Shown here: positions 9,301-18,800 of the stretch, one piece after another
Layout of the letters: each line of letters opens with the position of its first letter
Numbering within the stretch: the first letter of the stretch is position 1
Assembly (NCBI GenBank): GCA_001839685.1
Contig: MLAK01000393.1
Span: 4,995-26,700, forward strand
From: Tritrichomonas foetus
Lineage: Eukaryota > Parabasalia > Tritrichomonadida > Tritrichomonadidae
Length of the DNA stretch: 21,706 nt
Reading direction: 5' to 3'
Translations under genes and position numbers: made by a program
Notes under the pieces: generated by a model
Told to the model about the DNA's origin: nothing
Databases searched by the model: none
The model's input: only the letters and a program-made list of their open reading frames with translations

Positions 9301-11791
9301 TTTTGTTTCTAAAGATTCGTTCCAAAATGCTGTTTTGAACAACTATGGAAACACTGAAGAAACAGTTAGTAGCAATATCCAACATAAAAGTAGTCTTATA
9401 ACCAACACTGAACGAGATATAATTGAAAATAATGGAATTGAAAGTCAACGAAGGTGGGTAGATATATATGAAAACGAATACTTCACAAGAAATTCTCACA
9501 GAAGTTTTGATAGAAACAGTGAGACTTGGGAGAGAGAGCAGATGGAGACAGAGTGTCGTAATTTATATGAAAGACAAATGCTCGATTCACAAGTTAGAGA
9601 GCAAATTGCATGTTGTCAAGAAAGATTAGTGCGTAGACTTGATGACCAACACCATTATAGGCACATAAATAATCATGATAGGCACAATGTTTACAATCAT
9701 GATTTTTATCATGAAAACAACCAAGAGAATGAAGAAAGATTCCATACAAGCAGAACTTCAAATCAAATTGGATTTAGTGGTTACATGCTTATTTATGTGC
9801 GCCGTGAAGATGCTTCATCCATTTATGAGCCAATTGAAGATAATGAAGTTCCACAACATTTGAAAGACTATTTGAAGTACCTTGATGAAACCAAAAGGAA
9901 TCAAAAAACGATCGATGACAAAGAGAAAAATACAATTACCATATTCTGTATGCATGAAAACATTCTACGAACCAATTCTGCAAATAGAATCCGTGGATTT
10001 GTTCCCAACAATAATCGAAATGAGCTTCTTAGTATGAAACTTGATATCCAAATGCCCTGTAATGAACTTTATGAAAAAATCGCAAAACAATTAAATGAAA
10101 GTGATCCATCAAGAATTCGGCTTTGGAGATGTGATCAACATAATAACAGTCCAGAAAGGATCATTCCAAACAGTTCAAATAGTAACATTGCTGGTATTAG
10201 ACAATATAAATCTTCAACAATGGTTGTTTTGGTTCAATCAATGAATGAAAATGAGACACTTGATATTGAAAAGAAGCACATGGTCTTTATTAAATTTTTC
10301 TTTCCACAATATGAAGCATCTCCACTTCAATATTTAGGTTCTGCTGCTGTAAATTCTGATGATCAGATTAAATCACTTTGTCAGTTTGTTTATGAAAAAG
10401 CAGGAATTCCAAAAGATACAAAACTTGATATTTATGAAGAAAATATTTCTTCAACAATGAAGAAAATAAAAAAATCAGTGAAATTCTGTGATGCGATGAT
10501 TACTAATGGCTCAATTTTAATTTTCAAAGCTAAATGTAACAATTTACCTTTACCAAAAGACTTCAACTTCGAAGAACCAACTTTCCAGAATACTAATAAC
10601 TTAAGCACAGATTCTCTCAATGAATCAGATGGTCTTCCAAGTTATAAATATTCAGATTTACATAAAAAAGAAGAGAAAATGTCACTTGAAAAGTTTTATC
10701 AAGGTCCAAATGAAAAAATTAAATTGGAAGTCAGAAATTATCAAAATGCATTAACTCCACTTTTTTATATAGTCATTCCATTGTCTTTGAATTTATCGAA
10801 GGTTAAAAAGTTCATTGCAAAATTGGCAAAATTTGAATATGATTCTGACAAAGATTCAATGATACTTTTCCGAAAGAAAAATAAAGCAATTACAAAAATC
10901 GACTCTTCAACACTTCACAAATTGAAATATCATTTTAATGATTCACCAACACATGAAAATGAATTTCATGTAATTTACTTCTATTTCTTAAAAGACGTGA
11001 AAAGCATTAAATCAGACCATCATCTAATTGAATATAAATGCACATTTTCAGCAAATGCTTACTCAACTGACTCTAAACAATTGATTTTTGCACAGAAAAA
11101 CATAAAAGCTAAAGATCTCATTCAAAAAGCACTTGAAATACATAATTATTTACGTGAAGAATCTCAAAATAATCATATAATCAAAACTAAAGCAGAAACA
11201 GAAACTAAAACAGAAAAAGTAACTCAAGCCAAAGAAATCCCTAAGAGAGACAATGAAAATTCAAATGCTCCAATAAAAATTAATGACGGTGATAAATTTA
11301 GGCTAATTTCAATAAATCTCTCGATGATAATTAGTGTTTATGAAGATGAAGATGAATTCAAGTCAAATGAAGAATTTATGATCCTTCGAATAGAAAAAAT
11401 ACCTGAAGTTCAGAAAAACATTCCATTTAAATCTTTAATGCGCATCTATTACGCCTATTGGGATGATGGTACTATTCATCCCTATGGTGAACCTTTCTTG
11501 TTCCACGTAATTGATGGCGAACAATTTAGTGCAACAAAGGAAAGATTGAAGTATTTTATGGGATTACCAGAAGGTGCTGATCTTCTTGGATATTCATTTA
11601 ATTTGAAGTTAAATGGAAATATTTATGATTCCAATCCACCTCCTGTTTCTGATGAACAGTGTCTCAGTGAACTACGAAATGAAACATCTCAACTTATAAT
11701 CATGCCATCCATTCCTCCTGATTATCGATCAGTGTCATTAAAAGGACCAAAGAAACCAAATCGTGACCAATCTGTTAAAATATATCATTAA
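6320..11791 (+). CDS. USP7-type ubiquitin-specific protease with enlarged MATH region
   Basis: This 1823-aa cysteine protease is predicted to remove ubiquitin from proteins. Residues about 25-165 contain a MATH-like signature (SPYFKCGSWSFQIHLF). Two more stretches end in MATH-type C-terminal strands, NGWIFDGGIHITIE near 249 and CDWLIDGKIKITVE near 489. The catalytic domain spans about 722-1163: the Cys box NNQGATCYMNS has Cys731, the block TFMQHDIQEF follows, and His975 lies in GGHYYAF. Asn992 sits where human USP7 has its catalytic Asp; Asn is common in other USPs. About 140 charged, Asn/His-rich residues (1012-1150) are inserted before the final strand YMLIYVRRED. Ubiquitin-like domains as in USP7 follow (about 1195-1750), and the protein ends VKIYH, like the USP7 activation tail. 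Human USP7 has 1102 residues. The start is the first ATG; 6353 is also possible. Confidence 0.93.
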   Translation: MSYFRPEEAKSMEKITLEKNENDYFLYNWRIESPSELSYFSPYFKCGSWSFQIHLFLSKFQDKIAGNIFVENFDDKISKFEYEIQIFNKNSPNKDIILRKKKQLEHSNEKLEFASNRNYLDLLKHNSGFHEEENVLIIHLKVREAKKVETFDWLVDEELSDFHMTFEPFVLKNFSFTCILSNEDNLYSIQLCIFDIKGKSCFKYFFVIIHNVDPSKSIYLKIPLILVPGKETQKSQSTYLTTESFTEENGWIFDGGIHITIEKSKNARKYDSLVHESYELYNSKSNNSQFTTVKETQIQSNTLKTNLNEESRHNHLLEPEKIQIPNEQFKKNEKDNEIKKDNEIDKDNDIGKDIFFDDEFVNNIKNYPNPREKIVAEYHEFIITPKNHSYTVNLIINDFEKEFESSEYFAKNNKFSVQFLVNFKEGQIYVNYGNFGSSGAYLPFVVYFHNKNYNKSTKVEEKNCLVCSSASSYSIKLPYSYDDVINAECDWLIDGKIKITVEILKKSIANDSNDNVSLKVKNDLAHLVLKVPKTNILGFKCEKFELPSILLSTLQIHPLASIANIEELRSSKGNSTTNLRINFPIKTNEKIKLGIKPILFNSLIDQESISLPMQRYSKQNSNLVFDILFNPLQSGFLINDSYYKLHFLFFFKTTNAHNNNLRYANQINHDYLPRNYQKISYKPAYEPAMLPEKTEIVRTMKDENTSDSDSIIKNNKNKTEYVGLNNQGATCYMNSMLQALFHLPAFRHLVYEMPTTGNENSNDSIPLNLQRLFYKMQFGNKSCSTKALTKSFGWGSAETFMQHDIQEFSRVLLDNLMTKMKGTELENGIPNLFKGTYRNYIKCTGVPYQSNRVEEFYDLTMTVKGIPSLEESFKQYTSPEYLNGDNKYQTEEYGKQDAIMGVEFLEFPPVLFLHLSRFTFDYATERMIKVNDRFEFPPEIDLTPYMAEDAPGKSKSNLYDLYGVLVHSGGVFGGHYYAFLRTSTSTQWFKFNDSFVSKDSFQNAVLNNYGNTEETVSSNIQHKSSLITNTERDIIENNGIESQRRWVDIYENEYFTRNSHRSFDRNSETWEREQMETECRNLYERQMLDSQVREQIACCQERLVRRLDDQHHYRHINNHDRHNVYNHDFYHENNQENEERFHTSRTSNQIGFSGYMLIYVRREDASSIYEPIEDNEVPQHLKDYLKYLDETKRNQKTIDDKEKNTITIFCMHENILRTNSANRIRGFVPNNNRNELLSMKLDIQMPCNELYEKIAKQLNESDPSRIRLWRCDQHNNSPERIIPNSSNSNIAGIRQYKSSTMVVLVQSMNENETLDIEKKHMVFIKFFFPQYEASPLQYLGSAAVNSDDQIKSLCQFVYEKAGIPKDTKLDIYEENISSTMKKIKKSVKFCDAMITNGSILIFKAKCNNLPLPKDFNFEEPTFQNTNNLSTDSLNESDGLPSYKYSDLHKKEEKMSLEKFYQGPNEKIKLEVRNYQNALTPLFYIVIPLSLNLSKVKKFIAKLAKFEYDSDKDSMILFRKKNKAITKIDSSTLHKLKYHFNDSPTHENEFHVIYFYFLKDVKSIKSDHHLIEYKCTFSANAYSTDSKQLIFAQKNIKAKDLIQKALEIHNYLREESQNNHIIKTKAETETKTEKVTQAKEIPKRDNENSNAPIKINDGDKFRLISINLSMIISVYEDEDEFKSNEEFMILRIEKIPEVQKNIPFKSLMRIYYAYWDDGTIHPYGEPFLFHVIDGEQFSATKERLKYFMGLPEGADLLGYSFNLKLNGNIYDSNPPPVSDEQCLSELRNETSQLIIMPSIPPDYRSVSLKGPKKPNRDQSVKIYH
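7316..7378 (+). repeat. 18-nt coding repeat in the USP7-like gene
   Basis: Three 18-nt units (7316-7333, 7334-7351, 7352-7369) and a partial fourth encode EKDNEI, KKDNEI, DKDNDI and GKD, at residues 333-353. The repeat forms a charged linker between the second and third MATH-like segments. It looks like replication slippage. Confidence 0.8.
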
Positions 11792-11792
11792 A
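11789..11792 (+). terminator. TAAA polyadenylation-like signal overlapping the USP7-like stop
   Basis: Stop codon TAA plus the next A forms TAAA, the trichomonad polyadenylation signal. The sequence after it is T-rich. Confidence 0.4.
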
Positions 11793-12188
11793 ATATTGCT
11801 TATATTCTTTTCTTCTGTTAAAATCTATTTCTTTTGTTAGATTTGATTTAATATTTTCCCTACTCTTTCAAATATTCTTGAAATATTTATCTATTTTATG
11901 ATGATATTTGGTTCATGTTTGTATTATCACACTTTCCTCTTCAATGTATAGAGATCGAGAGCAATTTTGAAGAGGCTGTCAAATGTGTAAAATAGGTATC
12001 TATAAAATAATGGCTGAAACTTGAATGAAATTTCGTGAAAGAAGGCACTTTTTTCCTCTATTTTATGGCCATAAATTATATGAGTATAAGACCAGAGAAT
12101 TGCAGAAAAAGCTTTTATGCACAATAGAAATATTCATTGTTATGAATTTGAAATTTTCTTGACATTTTTCTGAAAAGTGTTGTAAAAT

Positions 12189-12195
12189 GACGATA
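12189..12195 (-). promoter_or_regulatory. Myb recognition-like element (TATCGTC on the minus strand)
   Basis: The plus strand reads GACGATA, so the minus strand reads TATCGTC, identical to the MRE-2r type element described in the T. vaginalis ap65-1 promoter. It lies 29 nt before the proposed transcription start of the next gene. Binding here is inference. Confidence 0.35.
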
Positions 12196-12215
12196 AATAA
12201 ACTTTTTGATAATTT

Positions 12216-12220
12216 TCATT
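12216..12220 (+). promoter_or_regulatory. Initiator-like motif of the folliculin/SMCR8-like gene
   Basis: TCATT with +1 at 12218 gives a 12-nt leader to the ATG at 12230. This supports that ATG over the upstream in-frame TTG. Confidence 0.55.
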
Positions 12221-12229
12221 TCATCCTCT

Positions 12230-13849
12230 ATGCGGAAATCATTGGGCGGATTTTATACAGGTGCTTCATCATCAGCAAGCAGAGCAAGTTCTAGTTTTTT
12301 TGATGATGATTCATTGCAATTTTTATCTGACCAAAAATATTATTATTCTGCTATCTATGAATTTTCTCAAGGTGAGGCTCCAAAGTTGATATGGGAATAT
12401 GGGTCAGTGAATGGAATGTCGGAAATGGGATCATTTATGCAATTTTTAATTAATACACCAGCTCCAAAATCAAATGATAATAATAACAATATTGATTTTA
12501 CTTTTGGTGTGACAAGTATTGTTTCTACATTTGAAGGAGCACATTTTCTTGCTATTTACTTCCAAGTTTTAGATTCTCAAGCAAGAGGGTTCACTCGGCA
12601 TTTAGTTTTTGTTATTGCAAATCAATCCCGAGATTTGCTGAATTTTTGTTATTCCAAATATTTAAAAACTTTTACAAAACTGCTTTATGGTTTATATGAA
12701 TATTCAGAACGTAATTTCAAAGTTGAGATAAAAGAATATGCCGAATCACTTCAAAAAACAATCACAATGTCTCAAAATCAGACACTTTCGGATAAGTTAC
12801 TAGAATTAACAAAAATTTTATTGATTTTCAACATTGATATTACAAACTTGGATTCTGAAAAAGGTCAAATCAAAACATCAGATTATTTTAACATTGTCAA
12901 CAACGAATTAAGACCTGTTGAAGTTGTAATAGATTTATCATATGTTTTTTTATCTGAAATAATAATGCTTATCGAATCTTTACCAAAAACTGAAACAAAA
13001 TTTGCAATTATTTCTCAAATAGATATTTTTGAAGAAAATCCAACAATAGATTTTGGTGGATATAATAATAAATATTCAGAACTCGTACTGAATATTATGA
13101 ATTCAAACTATGATGAAGAAATTCCATCTGAAACCCAAAATAATTCGATCTTATACGATGATTCAAATAGCATTAATTCTAATGGAATGAATTCTAAAAA
13201 CAAACATGGGTATTATCAATATTTTAATTATTCTCTCAAAGAGTTGGTTTCACGCCATGTTTTTAACTATTGTTTATTTTCCATTTTATCTGGTAGAACT
13301 TTAGTTATTCGATCAAATCAAACAAGCAAGGCATTGTCATTAGTGAAAAAAATTTCTATTCTTTCTCCTTTTTTTAAACCTGAATTTATCCTTCAAAAAG
13401 ATACTGTTGATCCATCAGAATGCTTAAAATATGCGTTTGTAATAACAAAAAATATACTCGATTCTGATAAAAAAAACTTATCCATTTTAGATTTAATTAG
13501 TATGGTATATAGTGGTGATGGATGTCCACAAAAATCATTTGTTGCATGTGAATTATGCCGTGAACAAGTTGTTAATCACATTGAGAGTGAAAAAGTATTT
13601 TTATTGCATTTATATTCAACGTTAAATCGAATTTCCATTCGTTTTCTAATAAAGTTATCAGAATATTCAAAAATAGGGAAAATATTAACAAAAGATAAAA
13701 TGCTCACATCATTAAAAGAATTTGGATTTTCTCCAGATGATGAACCAATTTTTAGGTATTGTATTCATTGCTATTTCAATAAACAACACACACGTCCTAT
13801 ATTGATGAACAATATTTCACGAGGAGGATTAACACTAATTACTATCTAA
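12230..13849 (+). CDS. Folliculin/SMCR8-family longin-DENN protein
   Basis: The 539-aa product has the hallmark DSQARGFTR at residues 115-123. It matches the D-x-x-ARGF-x-R strand of the longin domain in folliculin and SMCR8. Before it comes YYYSAIYEFSQGEAPKLIWE, like the first longin strands. After it come a helical region (about 130-190) and LSEIIMLIESLPKTETKFAI, resembling the end of the SMCR8 longin region. A DENN-like part follows (about 330-460), with SLKELVSRHVFNYCLFSIL and GRTLVIRSNQ. The length is close to human folliculin (579 aa). In animals and yeast (Lst7) these proteins act at lysosome or vacuole membranes on small GTPases in nutrient signalling. The order of motifs fits SMCR8 slightly better than folliculin. 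Residues 10-24 are Ser-rich and look disordered. Confidence 0.75.
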   Translation: MRKSLGGFYTGASSSASRASSSFFDDDSLQFLSDQKYYYSAIYEFSQGEAPKLIWEYGSVNGMSEMGSFMQFLINTPAPKSNDNNNNIDFTFGVTSIVSTFEGAHFLAIYFQVLDSQARGFTRHLVFVIANQSRDLLNFCYSKYLKTFTKLLYGLYEYSERNFKVEIKEYAESLQKTITMSQNQTLSDKLLELTKILLIFNIDITNLDSEKGQIKTSDYFNIVNNELRPVEVVIDLSYVFLSEIIMLIESLPKTETKFAIISQIDIFEENPTIDFGGYNNKYSELVLNIMNSNYDEEIPSETQNNSILYDDSNSINSNGMNSKNKHGYYQYFNYSLKELVSRHVFNYCLFSILSGRTLVIRSNQTSKALSLVKKISILSPFFKPEFILQKDTVDPSECLKYAFVITKNILDSDKKNLSILDLISMVYSGDGCPQKSFVACELCREQVVNHIESEKVFLLHLYSTLNRISIRFLIKLSEYSKIGKILTKDKMLTSLKEFGFSPDDEPIFRYCIHCYFNKQHTRPILMNNISRGGLTLITI

Positions 13850-15145
13850 TTGACTTATTTCAAAGGAAAACAGAATGGTGTTTTCTATTTTACTATTTGT
13901 TTTTCCATTCCAAATTGGCAATTATTTAATTAATTCAGATCATCATGTATATTGATATTAACAAATTAATTATCAAATTGTTGTGATGACTGTCAATATG
14001 AAATTCGTTGTAATTTCCTTGAAATATTAGACAATTACAATGTAATTTGTTTGAGTAATATGATGAATACTGTCTATATGATAAATAATATAACCATCAA
14101 TATTATCTTACTTTGCATACTAGTAGCGATGATATTCTAGTCATCAAATTTCTTTAATATTCTCAAGAAATAGGATTTGATATTCATTCATATTTAAAAT
14201 AATATCTGATTCACTGGAATGATTCTGCAAATCTTCAGTATGGAAGGAAGATCAATAATAGATGTTGCTTATAATGCATGGTGTTGATTTCTCCTGAATT
14301 CATGTTGTTATTAAATTAATTAAACATTCTTATCGATATGATATGGGATCGAAACTCACTATGTTCAAAAAAATTAATATCATCTTTTGAATCATGAACT
14401 TGAAACTAGTATTGTTGTCTCAAAATGTTTCTCCAAAAGACAAACTTCATGTGAATGAAAGAACAGATTCTTATCAAATAATATAGTCAAATTGAATGGT
14501 AAAAGTTCAAAGAAATAAATCTGAATTTCCTGTTTTTTGGGATAAAGGGATTCATTTTCATTTATTCACAGTTTGTTCACTATATTTCCAGTAAATTCAC
14601 AATAAAACATAAAGAGATTATTCATTTCTTAATTATTTTCTTTTTCATAACATTATTAATAATCATATTCATGCTCATTAGCTGTTCTTAATATTTCCTC
14701 ATTACAACAATGTTATCTGGAAGAATATTAGATTGATGTTGTTTTCGTGCCGAATTTTCAGACAAATAAAAAAAGAAGGAATAAAAAAAAAAAAAAAAAA
14801 AAAAAAAAAATAAATAATAAATAAAAAAAAAAAGAGGTCATCGAAAGAAAAGAAAACTTCTTTACATTATGTTTATGGGAAAAGTCCATTGCAATCTATT
14901 CAATCCATTATTTTTAAGGCCAATTTCATATATATGAGGGAAAATAACAAATAAATAAATAAAAAAGTTGAATTTTTTTTCGGAATTTTAGATTAGAATT
15001 CATTGCCGAAGTAATTTTTTCATCAAATGAGCTTTCCAGAGAAATTATCTCATCACACTACACGCAAATCATCACACTTTATATTTCTGACAAAATTTCA
15101 TGTTAAAAAAAAAAGTATTTTATGAAATAAAAATAATAATTTTTT
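13850..15145. other. Intergenic region between converging genes
   Basis: About 1.3 kb of AT-rich DNA between the 3' ends of the folliculin/SMCR8-like gene and the small minus-strand gene. It holds an A28 tract in a longer A-rich stretch (14783-14833). A 30-codon ATG frame at 14394-14486 has no recognisable similarity. I see no RNA gene or mobile element. Confidence 0.6.
14783..14833. repeat. A-rich tract with A28
   Basis: 28 consecutive adenines (14783-14810) are followed by TAAATAATAAAT and 11 more adenines. It lies more than 900 nt after the nearest plus-strand stop codon, so it is not a tail of that gene. Confidence 0.9.
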
Positions 15146-15148
15146 TTA
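15145..15148 (-). terminator. TAAA polyadenylation-like signal overlapping the small gene's stop
   Basis: On the minus strand the stop TAA is followed by A, giving TAAA, with an A-rich and then AT-rich sequence beyond. Confidence 0.4.
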
Positions 15149-15472
15149 TTCAACAACAGCAGAAAATTCGCTTGGATCCATTGCACGGATTTTATCGAGA
15201 AGGGAAATGTCGTCTGGATAAAGGTTGTTACTTAAATATAAAATTTCCTGTTGAAATAGCTGTTGAAAGGCATTTTCGTCATATACGCTTTTCCAAAAGT
15301 TTGAAACAATTGCAGGAGTCTTCTTTGGACCAATCCGGGTGGCAAGTTTCGCGTTTTTTGTTGCATTATTTTGAAAAGCTGTTCGATTTGTAGGCTTCGG
15401 CCTTAAGTTGATGGGGCCTCCGCTCGGCTTGGGTTTTTTTAAGTTCAACGTTGTTGTGACTTTGGAGCTCAT
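15146..15472 (-). CDS. Unrecognised 108-aa protein
   Basis: I do not recognise a family. The start is the ATG at 15472; an in-frame upstream TTG at 15538 would add 22 hydrophobic residues but has no promoter support. The ATG lies 5 nt after an initiator-like TCACT, the typical very short trichomonad leader. Residues 1-52 are basic and rich in Lys, Pro, Thr and Asn (repeated KPKP/RPKP). Residues 55-108 are mixed and end acidic, with Trp60 in NFWKSVYDENAFQQLF and a predicted helical stretch LLDKIRAMDPSEF. There is no signal peptide, membrane segment or cysteine motif. It lies head-to-tail behind the SPAG17-like gene, 368 nt apart. The GC content is clearly above the flanking DNA, which supports coding. 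Confidence 0.7.
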   Translation of the reverse strand: MSSKVTTTLNLKKPKPSGGPINLRPKPTNRTAFQNNATKNAKLATRIGPKKTPAIVSNFWKSVYDENAFQQLFQQEILYLSNNLYPDDISLLDKIRAMDPSEFSAVVE

Positions 15473-15840
15473 TGAGTGAATAAAGCGGATAAAATTATGG
15501 AAGAAATATTTGCCATTTTGGAAGAGTAACTTTTTCAATAATTTACGAAACCGCAGATACCTTCATGAAATTTTGGGAAATGACTTTTTCAACTAATAAA
15601 TGGCCAAAAACTGAGTTGACGTGATATGAATAGATCACCCAAAATCTGATATCATGAATCGAATGGTGTAATAAATCATGCGAAAAAACTAGTTTTGACC
15701 AAAAAAGAAAGAAAGAAATTTTGAAATAGACAAACTTTATTTACACAAAACAAATAGAAAATATAAATTACGACGTTTGTATACTATACTCACGAAGTAT
15801 TTTCTAAAATCAAGGAAATTAAATTCATTAAAATAGAAAT
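15473..15840. other. Intergenic region, SPAG17-like gene to 108-aa gene
   Basis: 368 bp holding the 3' end of the SPAG17-like gene and the promoter of the small gene. I see no other feature. Confidence 0.6.
15475..15479 (-). promoter_or_regulatory. Initiator-like motif of the 108-aa gene
   Basis: The minus strand reads TCACT. With +1 at 15477 the leader is 5 nt, within the known trichomonad range, and this decides the start codon. Confidence 0.5.
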
Positions 15841-18800
15841 TCAATCTACAACAGTCACTGTGACTGGAATAGACATATCGAATTTGGGTGTTTTCAATTG
15901 GAACGATGTTGTTATAATCTGTGGTTCAGGAACAGGTTGTAAAGCAACTTTTAAGTTCATTCGTAAGCCAGGAAAGACCACGCCAGGGATTGTTAGCACT
16001 TTTATATATGAATTTGTTGCTTGAGTAACGGAATAATGCAATGGAATAGTACCCATATTTGTTACCACGATCTGTGCAGTGGCTGCAGTATTAACTCTAA
16101 CTTTTCCAAAGTTAATTACATCAGGTGTCGCTTTTACTGTAACAGGACGAGTGATATTCTTGCTTGGTGTTTTTGGAGTTAATGCAGGCATTGATCTTGA
16201 AACTGGTTTTGATCCTTCAGAGTAATCTTTTTCGTATAAATTCTTTTTCTTTTCTTCTCTGAAGAACCGAGGTGGATCGAAAAGCGAAACACGAGGAGAA
16301 AGGGGTTTCTGAAGGTTCCGTGGTTCATCAAGTGGCATTGCAAATTCAGCTTCTCGACTTTCCCAGTAATTCAAAATTTCACCACTTTCATTTTTAACGC
16401 GTGTGAATTGTTCGGCACTTGGTTGATAAAGATTTGCTTGTTTTTCGAGAATTCTAGGAGCAGGTGTTGGTGGAGGAAGATGAAGCTCTTCAGGTTCAGA
16501 TTGTTCGATTGGTCTATTTGCTTCTTCATACTGCATTTGATGTTTTTCAAGCCAATTATTCATTGCTTGAACAAATAACTTATTATCACAAAGAAGGGCT
16601 TGTCGGCATGATTCAGAAATAGAAATTTGTTCTTCTTCATCTTCATCAGGTGGCATATCTCTTTTACTTTTGCTTGAGCCTAATTTTTCTTTTTTGGCTT
16701 TCGGAATATGAAGAGCCTTTAATGTATTAGCTCGTTCAGATTTCGACATTGGTGTATTTTCGAAATAAACGACAGCTGGTTTTGTTGGATGATGGTAAGT
16801 AACAATGTTACATTCTGTACCTGTTGGATGTGCAAGAACTTCATGAAATTCTTCACATTCTTCAGTATCAATACAATCTTTTCTAATAAATTCAGACATT
16901 GTCATATCGTTTCGAATTGCAAAGAATCTAGGAAGGAACTGTCTATAAAGTTGGTATTGTTGTTGTTCAGTAATTTGTTCTTTAATTGGAACAGCAACAC
17001 CCCAAAAAGTATCATATGTTACTATTTTCTTCTTTCCTGTGACTTCAACATTAAGTTGGCAAACCTTTTCAATTCCTTGATCATCAGCAATTAAAACACG
17101 ATCTTCATGTTTGAATTCACAACGATTTTGTGTTAAATTCATCTCATCTGAAGAATTACTTACCTTAATGAATGCTTTTTCTTCATCAACTGTAATTGTA
17201 TAATCAGGGCATGTAACTGTCACAGTTTTATCGACAAACTTCATTTCAAATCGATCTAAAGAAATAGTTAATTGACTTCCTTCCTTTTGAAGAACAGGGA
17301 AGTTTGGAATATCAAAAACTGTTTTTTCTATTGGATTATTTTCGGTGATTGGTGTTTGTTCAATCGACAGTTCCAAACTAAATAATATTCTACGAGTTCC
17401 ATCAGATTTTATATAATATTCAGTATCATCTGGACGAATCATTGATTTAGTACCTGTGCTTAAATCCACTATTTCACTATGTTTTTTATCTTTTTCTTTA
17501 ACCATTAAACCTTCAGGCGTATGAATGTAAGAATTTCCTTCAGCATCAACTGAGCTCCATTCTCCGTTTATGTGACGAGAAATTGTTCCATTAGGATGTA
17601 CAATCATTTGCTGTTGTTCATTTTCACTTAGAATTAAAGCACCATCAGATGTAATCATGATTGGTGGTTCTCCTGTAGATTTTACCATTATCGATTCGGA
17701 ATCATATCTAATTGATTGTTCATTAAATAAAACAGTGACAGAAAAGGGTTTTTCAAACATAATTCTAATACCTTCAATGGGTTCAATTGAAATAGCCATG
17801 CTATTCGCATAAACTTCAAAAAGTTGTTTATAATAAGCATTATATTGAAAAGTTAATTTTTCATTTTCTAATTCACGCATAATATCAACCTTTAAGCCAG
17901 ATTCAAAGTAATATGGTGCATTAAATGAAGCTGAATTTGAAATTGATACAGGAAGTTTATAATATGACGAGCTATCAGCCATTCTTTGTGATAAAGGTGG
18001 AATTAAAACATTGAAATCCAAATTATCACGTAAAACTTGTGCAGGCGAAGGTGGTGCTCTTGCTTTCCTTTCAGGGATAATATTTTTATTATAGAGTCGT
18101 TCGATGTACTCAGTAATTCCATCAATTGTTTGTGGCATTGAATAGTGTGACATGAATTGGCCCATTGTTCTTGGAACTGGTGGAAGAGTTAAAACCCAAA
18201 GCATTCCTAAAGGTTCGTCAAAATAAGTTTCAATTAACCCAGCATAATGTATAGCATCAGCGAGAGCATCACCTATTTGAATATACTCTGTTAAAGATGT
18301 CCATTGTGACCAATCAAAGAAAGACATTGGAAGATTCAATCCATATTTCTTATTTGTTGATTGAACAATTGTGTCAAAACGTTGACCAGCATATGCGTAA
18401 AAATTAGGTGGTGATCCAATAAATTCTGATAAAGCAGAGCAAGCTGCAACATTTTCACCTGAAAGTGACCAATTAACAAGCCGATAAAGAAGAGAATGAA
18501 GAGAACATGGTAATTCAAAATTAAAAAACATATCATTCATTTCTCTTGGTTCAAGGAAAATCACTTTTCTATCAAGTTCATTCATTCCATCTTTAAAAAT
18601 TCCTTCGTAAAGATCATGGGATGGAGGAGGAGGAGTTGGTTGAGCAGTCGTGTATTTATTTGATCGTAATTCATGATAAAGTGCATTAACGAAGTCACCT
18701 GGTCGTTCAACCATATATTCAGTGAAATTATCAAGAGTGCATCCACCAATATTTGGAGGAGATGGTAAGTTGATTAAACTTTTCCCTTGGAAAAAGTTAT

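Larger units (their letters stand above)
11792..12229. other. Intergenic region before the folliculin/SMCR8-like gene
   Basis: 438 bp of AT-rich DNA with no supported gene. A minus-strand open stretch (11927-12124) has no homology that I recognise. The promoter elements of the next gene lie in the last 45 bp. Confidence 0.6.

Noticed and set aside
14394..14486. 30-codon ATG frame in the converging intergenic region
   Set aside because: It is short, has no initiator motif and has no recognisable similarity.
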